A stretch of DNA of 28,649 nucleotides from the NCBI GenBank assembly GCA_964440345.1, contig CAYTSA010000046.1, positions 1-28,649 on the forward strand, read 5' to 3'. This document shows positions 8,501-16,008 of the stretch, in pieces. Source of the DNA: CAYTSA01 sp964440345. Lineage in GTDB: Bacteria; Desulfobacterota; Desulfovibrionia; Desulfovibrionales; Desulfovibrionaceae. Numbering within the stretch: position 1 is the stretch's first letter; each line of letters starts with the position of its first letter. Under the pieces are notes generated by a model that saw only the letters and a program-made list of their open reading frames with translations, searched no databases and was not told where the DNA came from. Made by a program: the position numbers and the translations under genes.

Positions 8501-8689
8501 TTAGTCCGCCTTTTTCTCTGGCAAAAACGTTGCGAACAGTCGAGCGAGCCACAAAGGCGCGCCAAAGAATATGTAAAGCCAAACAAAGTCAATGATGAGC
8601 GGGGTGGCGGAATGCAGTTCGCCAAACCTGAGCGCAAGCGTCCATGCCGGGCTTTTGCAACACCTGGCAGACGCGCTCCTTACGCACAC
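8501..8689 (-). CDS. Doubtful small membrane protein or gene remnant
   Basis: 62 codons. The last 30 residues are strikingly membrane-like (LIIDFVWLYIFFGAPLWLARL), ending in a charged tail, while the first 25 are Cys/Arg-rich and look non-coding. There is no clear ribosome site. It runs against the cluster and overlaps the sigma-54 promoter match. It may be a decayed 3' end of a former membrane-protein gene or simply chance. Confidence 0.18.
   Translation of the reverse strand: MCVRSASARCCKSPAWTLALRFGELHSATPLIIDFVWLYIFFGAPLWLARLFATFLPEKKAD
8519..8534 (+). promoter_or_regulatory. Sigma-54 promoter for the exeA-like/gspE-like/pilC/regulator unit
   Basis: TGGCAA, five bases, then TTGCG. The invariant GG (8520-8521) and GC (8532-8533) are exactly 10 bases apart, and the match to the TGGCAC-N5-TTGC consensus is broken only at one base of the -24 box. 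It lies 28 bases after the secretin stop and about 270 bases before the ExeA-like start, leaving room for a leader. The last gene of this unit encodes a sigma-54 activator, which makes the match more believable. Confidence 0.55.
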
Positions 8690-8804
8690 AAGCAGTTAAC
8701 CGGAAAACACCGGACAGATTATTTACTGCAGAATCTTGCAGTGCAGCGAGCAACTGCATGCACGCTGCGTAAACCAAACAAGCGCCTGAGCTCTGGCAAT
8801 CCCT

Positions 8805-10517
8805 ATGAAGTATTACGAACTTTTCGGGCTTTCTGCAGAGCCTTTTTCAAACTCCCCTGATCCTGAGTTCTTTTTTCCTGCGCGCAAGCACATCGAATGC
8901 CTGCACAGACTGGAAATATCACTCCGCCTGCGCCGCGGGTTGAACATTGTTCTCGGAGAAGTGGGAGCCGGAAAGTCTACCTTGTGCCGGCAGCTCTTGA
9001 AAACACTCTCCTCTTCAGAAGAAATTGTCCCCCGGCTCCTGCTTGACCCTTACTTCTCCTCTCCAGTCGAGTTTCTCTCCGTCTTGCATGAACTTATCTG
9101 CGGCCAGCCGCCCTCGGCAGACAGTTCTGAGTGGGAGATTAAAGAAGCCGTCAAGCATCAACTTTTTCATCTGGGCGTGGAGCAAGGAAAAGTCGTTACC
9201 CTGCTCATGGACGAAGGACAAAAAATACCTGAAGAATGTCTGGAGCTTCTCAGAGAGCTGCTCAACTACGAAACCAACACCAACAAATTATTGCAGATAG
9301 TCATCTTCGCACAAAGCGAGTTCGAGTGGACTATAAATAAGTTTCCAAATTTGGTTGACCGGGTGAACGAACTGTACTCCCTGCAGCCGCTTAATTTCAT
9401 GGAAAGCGTCTCACTCATCCGGTTCAGGCTCAAGGCTGCTCACGACAACAGCCAGCAGCCTGCGTTGTTCTCTCCCCTGGCGTACCTGGCCATTTATAGA
9501 GCAACAGGCGGATATCCCCGCAAAATCATAACACTCTGCCACAAAGTCATGCTGGCCCTCATCATCCATAAACGCAAAAAGGCCACTTGGTCCTTTGTGC
9601 AAACCTGCGCCAGGGAGCGCTCTCCCGTCCCCTCACCTCAAAAATCACTGCATCCTTTCCTGCAAGCGGCGTTTATTCTCCTGCTCATTGGCCTTGGCTT
9701 TGCCGCGCATAGCTTTTTCCAGAACAAACCGCCAGAATACCCAGCCGTTACGCAGAAGCCGCAGCCTGAACCTGACAAATCTGCAGTTACTGAATCTACC
9801 GACAACAAACCTGCCCAAAAACATGATCAAAAGGCTCGCGGCAGCGCTGCAGCCCCAGACGCCACGCCGCAGAAAACGTCCAAAACAGCATCTGGGAACT
9901 CTCTTCCTGAACACTCCGCCCCACAAACAGGCGCGCCGCAAAAACAACCAGCTGCGCCCACTGCCGCCGCGCCGGCCCAACGCAAGGAAAGCGCTTCCCC
10001 GCAGGCTGCACAGACTTTTTCTGGCCCTGCCTCTTTGGGAGAGCTGTCCATGTCACCTGACGACACACTTTCCAACATGTTGTTAAAAGTCTACGGAGCG
10101 TATCGAGAGTATTATTTGCCTATTCTTGCAAAAGCCAATCCGCATCTGGAGAACCTTCATCAAATACCTGACGGCGCGCCCATTATCTTCCCCACAATCT
10201 CGGCGTCCCTGCCTCAAAATGCGCATATGCCCGCCTGGATCCGCATCGGCACAGCGCAAACCCTTAGCGACGGCTACGCCAAATCCTTATCGCTTTCCAA
10301 AGACTTCATAGATATCCGACTACTTCCATACTGGACCCCTGAAGCAGGCCTTACATTTCCACTTGTCATTTCGCCCCCCTATCCAACCAAAGAGGCTGCA
10401 CAACTAGCGCTCAAGACGCTCCCCAGTTTTATTCAACCTTCTGCAGTCATTCTTTCAACGTGGCCGGAAGACGTTGTTTTTTTCTCCAATGTTGATTTTC
10501 TCTTGAATCAATACTAG
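8805..10517 (+). CDS. ExeA-like AAA ATPase with LysM-like and SPOR-like tail
   Basis: 570 residues. The N-terminus (YYELFGLSAEPFSNSPDP) is the classic opening of ExeA/GspA-type general secretion ATPases. Walker A is GEVGAGKST (51-59) and Walker B is TLLMDEGQ. A single membrane segment lies at about 284-305, followed by a Pro/Ala/Gln-rich linker (about 310-410). Then comes a LysM-like segment (about 416-465, DDTLSNMLLKVYG...ANPHLENLHQIPDGAPIIFP pattern) and a SPOR-like end (FPLVISPPYPTKEAAQLAL). ExeA proteins help the secretin cross or assemble in the peptidoglycan layer, so a periplasmic wall-binding tail fits. The ribosome site is weak; the start is chosen from family similarity. Confidence 0.8.
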   Translation: MKYYELFGLSAEPFSNSPDPEFFFPARKHIECLHRLEISLRLRRGLNIVLGEVGAGKSTLCRQLLKTLSSSEEIVPRLLLDPYFSSPVEFLSVLHELICGQPPSADSSEWEIKEAVKHQLFHLGVEQGKVVTLLMDEGQKIPEECLELLRELLNYETNTNKLLQIVIFAQSEFEWTINKFPNLVDRVNELYSLQPLNFMESVSLIRFRLKAAHDNSQQPALFSPLAYLAIYRATGGYPRKIITLCHKVMLALIIHKRKKATWSFVQTCARERSPVPSPQKSLHPFLQAAFILLLIGLGFAAHSFFQNKPPEYPAVTQKPQPEPDKSAVTESTDNKPAQKHDQKARGSAAAPDATPQKTSKTASGNSLPEHSAPQTGAPQKQPAAPTAAAPAQRKESASPQAAQTFSGPASLGELSMSPDDTLSNMLLKVYGAYREYYLPILAKANPHLENLHQIPDGAPIIFPTISASLPQNAHMPAWIRIGTAQTLSDGYAKSLSLSKDFIDIRLLPYWTPEAGLTFPLVISPPYPTKEAAQLALKTLPSFIQPSAVILSTWPEDVVFFSNVDFLLNQY

Positions 10518-10553
10518 TTTTTTCGAGCAACCTACAGTTCAAGTGAGAAATCC

Positions 10554-12206
10554 ATGGCGCAGCGCACAAAAATTGGACAACTCCTTTTCGAAAAAGGACA
10601 CATTACTGCCGATCAATTGCAAAAAGCTTTAACCGAACAGCACCGTGCTGGACTGCTTTTTGGTCAATACGTCGTGCAACAAGGCTGGGTCGACGAAACT
10701 GTCATTGCAGACATACTAAGCGCACAGCTTGGAATAGCCAGATTTTCTGCTGAAGCACATCAAATAGGCCATACTACAAAAAATCTCCTCCCCCAGGAGT
10801 TGGCCTCGTCCCACCGCGTGGCGCCCCTGGCGGTCAAAGGGGCTTTGCTTGCAATCGCCATGCCTTATCCCATGGATATAAAAGCAATAGAATCTGTCGA
10901 GTTCCATACAAATCTTGAAGTTGAACCTGTCATATGCACTGAAACAGAACTGCAGCAGCTTCTTTCGGAAATCTACGCAGACAAATCCGGCTTACGCGGG
11001 GGGTGGGAAAAGGATATCTTCGCCATCAGTCCCGGCTCTGACAACGCCCTTGACCTATTTGAAGAACCAGCCGCCACAGGCGCCGCAACACGCACAGCTT
11101 TAAACCTTCTCGAATCTGCGCTGGATACAGGCTCTACTGAAGTGCACCTCTTCGAATCCCCGGCCGGGCATGTGGTGCTGCAACGCGAGAAAGGCGTGTT
11201 GGCGCCTGTTGCAGAAACAGACAAAGAAACGTTTTCGCTTACGGTGGACCGGCTGGCCAGCCTCGCCGGCCTGAGCGCGGCGACACCGGGATCAGGATAT
11301 TTCTCTTTTGATCATCGCGGCGCGCCGTACACCATATCTGCCTACTCTCTTCCTTCTGTGCACGGGAGGCGCCTGGCCTGCTGCATGTCTCCATGTATTC
11401 AGGCAACAGGCGTAAACGGCCTGGGCCTGCACGAAGACGACGCCAAGCGCATGAACAGAATATTGGCGCTGCCTGGCGGACTGATAGTGTGCTGCAGCCT
11501 GTATCCGGGATTGACAAAAGCTTTACAGTATTCGCTGCTGCAGCACCTGCAAAGCAACAATCTGAATATCATTTCCCTGGAGCAACTCATAGAGACTCAC
11601 CTTTCCAGCATACATCAGTGCGTGGTAGGGCCGTCTCCTTCTGCTGCTTTGCACGCAGCCGTCTCCATGCGCCCGGACATGCTTTCATTTGAAAGCGGCA
11701 ACGATGCAGTCATTGTCCAAGAAGCCGTCAAGGCCGCCAACATGGGCGTACGCACTGTCCTGGGCGTCCAAGCAGCCAACACTCAGGAAGCTTTGTACGT
11801 TCTCACAGGTTGCGCTGTGCCGGCTGCATCCTTGAGCAACATGCTGCGTTGCATTGCAACCATAGCCGCTGTTCCTGCAAATTGTTCGGAATGCGCCCAG
11901 GAGTACTCCCCCTCCGCCGACGCTTTGGCCGCCCTGGGACTGGCGAAAGTACAGAACGCACGGTACAAAAAAGGCGTTGGATGCTCGTATTGCCACAACA
12001 CAGGGCTCTCCAAGGCTGTCGCCATTACTGAAATACTGTGGATGCACGATCCACTTCGGGAGCCCTTGTCGAAAAATGATATTTCTGCGACAATTGCCAG
12101 TGCATTGCAGTCCAAGAGCCTGCGGCGCCTGCGCAGTGAAGCAGCCAGAAAAACTGTCAAAGGCTTGGTCACAGCTGAAAATGCTGTTAAGGCCTTATAC
12201 ACGTGA
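10554..12206 (+). CDS. GspE/PilB-family pseudo-ATPase
   Basis: 550 residues, the length of a normal PilB/GspE. Residues 1-60 are an MshEN/T2SSE-N domain (KIGQLLFEKGHITADQLQKAL). The four-Cys zinc motif is intact (Cys444, Cys447, Cys477, Cys480), and the C-terminal region looks like PilB. All nucleotide motifs are lost: the P-loop position reads SLYPGLTK (315-322) instead of GPTGSGKT, the Asp box TIEDPVE reads SLEQLIE (341-347), the Walker B GEIRD reads ESGND, and the His box TLHTN reads VQAANT. ATP hydrolysis is therefore very unlikely. The frame is open and codon use is normal, so it is not a simple pseudogene. It may be a structural or regulatory partner of a real motor encoded elsewhere. 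It sits where pilB usually lies, just before pilC. Confidence 0.85.
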   Translation: MAQRTKIGQLLFEKGHITADQLQKALTEQHRAGLLFGQYVVQQGWVDETVIADILSAQLGIARFSAEAHQIGHTTKNLLPQELASSHRVAPLAVKGALLAIAMPYPMDIKAIESVEFHTNLEVEPVICTETELQQLLSEIYADKSGLRGGWEKDIFAISPGSDNALDLFEEPAATGAATRTALNLLESALDTGSTEVHLFESPAGHVVLQREKGVLAPVAETDKETFSLTVDRLASLAGLSAATPGSGYFSFDHRGAPYTISAYSLPSVHGRRLACCMSPCIQATGVNGLGLHEDDAKRMNRILALPGGLIVCCSLYPGLTKALQYSLLQHLQSNNLNIISLEQLIETHLSSIHQCVVGPSPSAALHAAVSMRPDMLSFESGNDAVIVQEAVKAANMGVRTVLGVQAANTQEALYVLTGCAVPAASLSNMLRCIATIAAVPANCSECAQEYSPSADALAALGLAKVQNARYKKGVGCSYCHNTGLSKAVAITEILWMHDPLREPLSKNDISATIASALQSKSLRRLRSEAARKTVKGLVTAENAVKALYT

Positions 12207-12307
12207 CATGCAGCGCTACGTCCTTGCCATTGCGTGCTTGGGCGCTTGCTGCACACAGTGCATGAAGCCGTGCAAACGTATACAATACTGCTGCTGAGGG
12301 TAACGCG

Positions 12308-13525
12308 ATGCCCAATTTTCAATACGAAGCCATCAACGACGCCGGCGCCAAAGTAACAGGCGAAATTGAAGCCGACACTCCTGACACCGTCCGGCAAATA
12401 CTTGCCGGTCGCGGCTTCATTCCCTCCAAAGTCACCGCCAAGTCTGAAGGCGGTTCATTCAGCTTCGACCAGCTGGCAAAGCGCATGGCTAAGGTCAAAA
12501 TGCCTGACCTTATCCTGTTCACGAAGCAGCTACGGACCATGTTTTCGGCAGGTATTTCCATAGTGACGCTACTGGACATTCTCGTTGACCAGACGCAAAA
12601 TCCAAAACTGAAACAAGCTTCTGAGCAAATCGCCAAAGACATCACAGAAGGCTCGAACCTGTATAACGCTTTCAGCAAACACCCAGGCATTTTCAGCCCG
12701 TTGTACACAAGTCTTCTCAAGGCCGGCGAAGCAAGCGGTAACTTGCCGGACGTGCTTGAGCGCCTCATCTACATCATTGAGCATGACTATAAAGTGCGCA
12801 AACAAATATCCTCGGCGCTAATGTACCCTATCATGGTCATTGTGCTTTTGTTTTTTGCCTTCATCTTTTTGCTGACCTTCGTTATCCCCCAGTTTACCGG
12901 CTTGTTTATGAGCGCCGGCGTGGAACTCCCTCTGCCCACACGCATTTGCATGATCATGTACGAGGGGCTGAAAGCATACTGGCCGTATATGGTAGGAGGA
13001 AGTCTGGGTGCTGGCGTTGGATTAACGTATTATTTGCGCACGGAACAGGGCAGATTGAACAAAGACAAACTCGTCCTGCGCATGCCCATATTCGGACCAG
13101 TCATGCAAAAAGGCGCCATGTCCCGGTTTACATCCATTTTCGCCATTCTTCAGGCAAGCGGCGTTACAGTCCTTTCCTCCATAGAAATCATTCGGGACTC
13201 CATTGGTAACTCCGCCATCGCAAAAGACTTCGACAATCTCCGGGAAAAATTGGAAGAAGGGCGAGGCATTTCCGGCCCTTTGCGAAAATCCCGGTACTTC
13301 ACCTCAATGGTTGTCGACATGATCGCCATTGGCGAAGAATCCGGTAACCTTGATGAAATGCTCGAAGAAGTCTCGCGGCACTATGACTATGAGGTCGAGC
13401 ATGCGATCAACCGCATGACAGAGCTCATCGGCCCCATTCTTATCGTTGGCCTGGCTGGCGTTGTTGGTTTTTTTGCGTTGGCTATTTATCTGCCGCTCGT
13501 GGACATCATCAAGACCATGAAATAA
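12308..13525 (+). CDS. pilC: PilC/GspF inner-membrane platform protein
   Basis: 405 residues, the normal length. It opens with the FQYEAINDAGAKVTGEIEA segment shared by PilC/GspF proteins. Two copies of the helical T2SSF domain follow (about 68-190 and 270-395). Each carries the family GE-SGNL-type motif (KAGEASGNLPDVLERL, AIGEESGNLDEMLEEV), and hydrophobic segments lie at about 170-195, 220-240 and 375-398. The protein anchors the assembly ATPase to the inner membrane. AGGG lies about 8 bases upstream of the ATG. It is separated from the pseudo-ATPase gene by 101 bases with no clear promoter, so it is probably in the same transcript. Confidence 0.92.
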   Translation: MPNFQYEAINDAGAKVTGEIEADTPDTVRQILAGRGFIPSKVTAKSEGGSFSFDQLAKRMAKVKMPDLILFTKQLRTMFSAGISIVTLLDILVDQTQNPKLKQASEQIAKDITEGSNLYNAFSKHPGIFSPLYTSLLKAGEASGNLPDVLERLIYIIEHDYKVRKQISSALMYPIMVIVLLFFAFIFLLTFVIPQFTGLFMSAGVELPLPTRICMIMYEGLKAYWPYMVGGSLGAGVGLTYYLRTEQGRLNKDKLVLRMPIFGPVMQKGAMSRFTSIFAILQASGVTVLSSIEIIRDSIGNSAIAKDFDNLREKLEEGRGISGPLRKSRYFTSMVVDMIAIGEESGNLDEMLEEVSRHYDYEVEHAINRMTELIGPILIVGLAGVVGFFALAIYLPLVDIIKTMK

Positions 13526-13537
13526 TAGCCAAAGACC

Positions 13538-13564
13538 GCAGGACAACAGGCAAAAAGGTCCTGC
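13538..13564 (+). promoter_or_regulatory. Hairpin over the ribosome site of the sigma-54 activator gene
   Basis: GCAGGAC (13538-13544) and GTCCTGC (13558-13564) form a perfect 7-bp stem with a 13-base loop. The right arm runs to one base before the ATG at 13566, and the AAAGG ribosome site is at the loop/arm border. Folding would hide the start region. There is no T-run, so it is not an ordinary terminator. Confidence 0.4.
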
Positions 13565-13565
13565 A

Positions 13566-15026
13566 ATGCGCTCATTGCCCATGAAGAAGACGCCAGAGGA
13601 CACGCAACCCCTTGCTGATGCGCCGAAGAGCAGCGCCTCCTCGAAACAGCCACTCAACAAACGAGGGCTGTTTGCCGCGATGTTCCGGAAAAAATCTTTC
13701 TACATAAGCCTAAGTATCATTATTCCTGTTATATTTACCGGGCTTTCAGTTTTATCGTTCTTCATTGCGTACTACCTCACCTCCGCAGGCATGGATTTCA
13801 CTGGAAAATCCAGCGATACTCTTCGCATATGGGTTGCGCTCATTGCAGGCCTCACGTTTTCAGTCGCCCTCTTCATCTCCCGGCTCATCCTCAAGCCGGT
13901 GGAGCAATTTGTGTCCCAAGCAGAACAACTGCCAGAAATACAAGCGCACATTTCTGAGGAAGCAGAGCCCAAAGCCCGCGACGAACTCGCCCGTTTTACC
14001 ATGGTTTTTAACCAACTCTCTTCCATCCTCAGCAAAGTGGAGGCGCGCCAACAGTTTCCGGGAATTGTTGGTGAAAGCAAGGTCATGCGGGGCGTGCTCA
14101 GCCAGGTTCTCAAGGTGGCGCCCACTGAGGCGACAGTGCTGATTACCGGCGAAAGCGGCACGGGCAAAGAAGTCATTGCCAGGACAATCCATGAGCACAG
14201 CCGCCGCAAAGATAAACCCTTTGTAAAAATCAATTGCGCGGCCATCCCCGACGCTCTTCTGGAAAGCGAACTTTATGGCCATGAAAAAGGCGCCTTCACC
14301 GGGGCGGTGGCCACAAAAAAGGGGAAGTTTGAAGTCGCCGACCAGGGGACAATTTTGCTGGACGAAATTGGCGACATGCCCCTGGCTCTGCAGGCAAAAA
14401 TGCTGCGCGTCTTGGAGGAAAAGGAGCTGGAGCGGGTCGGCGGAATCCAGACTATTAAAGTTGACGTCCGTTTTCTGGCGGCCACGAACCAGAACCTGGA
14501 AGAACTCATGCTCAAGGGAAAATTCCGCGGCGACTTGTTTTATCGCTTGAATGTGGTCAATCTGCACCTGCCCCCGCTACGCTACCGCAAAGACGACATC
14601 CCATTGTTGGCCGACTTTTTCTTGGAAAGGCTTGGGTTCCGGCAGAAATTATCTCAAGAAGCATTGCGTAAACTGACGGGCCACGACTGGCCGGGCAATG
14701 TGAGGGAATTGCAAAACGCTGTAGAACGCGCAGCTGTCATCTGTGATGAAAACGTCATACTGCCCAACCACTTCCCCCTTGCTGACAATGACGCCCTCAG
14801 CCCTATCGAATTGCCGGCAGAGCTGGGAAAAGACAATTTGCCATCTCCAGACCTTGACGCCTACCTGGCGGAAGTTGAAAAAAAGATGCTCATACAGGCG
14901 TTAAAAAAGACTGGCGGCGTGCAGGTGCGGGCGGCAGAGCTTTTGGGCGTCAAAGAAAGAAGCTTGTGGCACAGGCTCAAGAAACACCAAATAGCAGCAG
15001 CTGAATACAAAACCACTCTGCGCTGA
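13566..15026 (+). CDS. Membrane-anchored sigma-54-dependent transcription activator
   Basis: 486 residues. Two membrane segments (about 46-71 and 88-108) and a HAMP-like linker (LILKPVEQFVSQAEQL) replace the usual response-regulator domain. The AAA+ core has Walker A GESGTGKE (195-202), the sigma-54 contact loop GAFTGA (242-247), Walker B GTILLDEIGD (261-270) and the FRGDLFYRLN arginine-finger region. The C-terminus has a Fis-type helix-turn-helix (VRAAELLGVKERSLWHRL). All motifs for active sigma-54 opening are intact. A membrane-inserted activator could sense the envelope or the pilus platform directly. It is the last gene of the cluster. A second possible start is ATG at 13581. Confidence 0.9.
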   Translation: MRSLPMKKTPEDTQPLADAPKSSASSKQPLNKRGLFAAMFRKKSFYISLSIIIPVIFTGLSVLSFFIAYYLTSAGMDFTGKSSDTLRIWVALIAGLTFSVALFISRLILKPVEQFVSQAEQLPEIQAHISEEAEPKARDELARFTMVFNQLSSILSKVEARQQFPGIVGESKVMRGVLSQVLKVAPTEATVLITGESGTGKEVIARTIHEHSRRKDKPFVKINCAAIPDALLESELYGHEKGAFTGAVATKKGKFEVADQGTILLDEIGDMPLALQAKMLRVLEEKELERVGGIQTIKVDVRFLAATNQNLEELMLKGKFRGDLFYRLNVVNLHLPPLRYRKDDIPLLADFFLERLGFRQKLSQEALRKLTGHDWPGNVRELQNAVERAAVICDENVILPNHFPLADNDALSPIELPAELGKDNLPSPDLDAYLAEVEKKMLIQALKKTGGVQVRAAELLGVKERSLWHRLKKHQIAAAEYKTTLR

Positions 15027-15061
15027 TGCAAAGTTTCGCCCTTGTTCGCAACACCCTGCCA

Positions 15062-15628
15062 CTATCCCATGCTTTTCTTAAAGCTCTCGCGTAGACTGTA
15101 GTAGAGCGCGTTCTTCACGTCACCGTCATTTTCAGCAATGGTCAGTGCTCGGGTCTGGGTGTCGTGACGCACTGTCACTTCGCCCTGGACGGTGTCGCCG
15201 CTTGAGGTAGTCACCGTCACCAACACCACAGCCTGGGTGTTCAAAAACCCGTGCGCCTTGCTGGGCGCCAAACGGCCCTCAACGTAAGAGTACGCCCGCA
15301 CCTGCACCGACCGGGACTCTATGGTTACCGGCTCAGTGGATATCTGCGCTGCATATGCTTCCACGTCAAAATGCCGGGCAAAACGGTCTGTAGCGGCAAT
15401 AGCCGCCAACCTCTTGCGCAGAACGCTTTCAAACCCAGGCATAACCACTTCGCGCAAATTCACAGCGTCTATGGTCTCCGCAGGCACGCGGTACATGATA
15501 GAAATAATTTGAGCCAAAGTCAGGTGCGGATGCCGTTTCTCCAGCTCCTGAGCTTCCTTGAGCTGCTCAACAGTAATCACGCCTTCGGCCGCCAAGGCCG
15601 GGCCCAATCGTTGACGGAAGGATGACAT
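15062..15628 (-). CDS. Small protein with N-terminal MshEN-like segment
   Basis: 188 residues. The first 50 residues (RLGPALAAEGVITVEQLKEAQELEKRH pattern, then LTLAQIISIMYRVPAETI) resemble the helical MshEN/T2SSE-N module at the N-terminus of pilus ATPases, although the second half is divergent. The rest is an unrecognised beta-rich domain with many Val and Thr (AVVLVTVTTSSGDTVQGEVTV). There is no signal peptide or membrane segment. The chosen ATG at 15628 has GAGG about 6 bases upstream; an in-frame ATG at 15646 has none. The gene converges on the sigma-54 activator, with 35 bases between stops, so a link to the pilus-like cluster is suggested by both domain and position but is unproved. Confidence 0.65.
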   Translation of the reverse strand: MSSFRQRLGPALAAEGVITVEQLKEAQELEKRHPHLTLAQIISIMYRVPAETIDAVNLREVVMPGFESVLRKRLAAIAATDRFARHFDVEAYAAQISTEPVTIESRSVQVRAYSYVEGRLAPSKAHGFLNTQAVVLVTVTTSSGDTVQGEVTVRHDTQTRALTIAENDGDVKNALYYSLRESFKKSMG

Positions 15629-15804
15629 GACGCCCTCGCGAGCCATCCAGCTTTTCGCTGCATGCGCTCTGTACAGTTTTTACTCTGTGAATGTGTGGCC
15701 CAAAAATCTTTCGGCGTCAATTATTTCGAGACAATAACTTATCCGTGCAAGCTGCCTGAGTGTTGCAACAGTCCTTTTCCGCAGCCTGCACTATAGCATT
15801 TAAC

Positions 15805-15828
15805 GAGCATTTCAACTGTGAAATGCTC
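15805..15828. repeat. REP-like palindrome, copy 1
   Basis: Perfect 10-bp arms GAGCATTTCA and TGAAATGCTC around the four-base loop ACTG. The same 24-base palindrome, reverse-complemented (loop CAGT), is at 28608-28631. Its intergenic location and two copies in one window point to a dispersed REP-type element. Confidence 0.75.
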
Positions 15829-15859
15829 TAACGCATTTTCGCGTTGAGACACCGCCTGC

Positions 15860-15888
15860 TCCTGAAACAATGTACAATTGTTTCAGGA
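15860..15888. repeat. Second hairpin linked to the REP-like palindrome
   Basis: 12-bp arms (TCCTGAAACAAT at 15860-15871 and its complement at 15877-15888) with a 5-base loop. It is followed by AAATGCTCTAA, which repeats the right side of the palindrome 60 bases upstream. The two hairpins may form one composite element. Confidence 0.6.
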
Positions 15889-15902
15889 AAATGCTCTAAA
15901 TA

Positions 15903-15986
15903 CACAAGGGCAAGGCGCACATAACTACAAGATCGACAAAAGGACGCCACAAAGGTGAGCGTGAACTGTTTGACGCAATGCAGCCA
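15903..15986. repeat. Divergent copy of the 21113-21197 repeat family
   Basis: Two blocks match the element at 21113-21197. The first is CACAAGGGCAAGGCGC (15903-15918; 14 of 16 bases match 21128-21143). The second is TGACGCAATGCAGCCA (15971-15986; 14 of 16 match 21154-21169). The spacing between blocks is about 40 bases longer here, so an insertion or a mosaic structure is likely. Confidence 0.5.
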
Positions 15987-16008
15987 CCGTGGATTTTGCA
16001 ACATACTG

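Larger units (their letters stand above)
8492..8804. other. Gene-poor spacer between the secretin and ExeA-like genes
   Basis: 313 bases in the middle of the cluster. It holds a sigma-54 promoter match at its left end, a doubtful minus-strand small ORF and several short dyads (for example CCGG-N6-CCGG near 8700), but nothing recognised as an RNA gene. The break suggests the cluster is transcribed as at least two units. Confidence 0.5.
15629..16008. other. Repeat-rich spacer
   Basis: About 380 bases without a gene. The right half (about 15800-15990) is made of two hairpins and a fragment of a dispersed repeat family, each listed separately. The left half (15629-15800) is AT-rich and may carry the promoter of the minus-strand gene ending at 15062; no site stands out. 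Confidence 0.55.
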
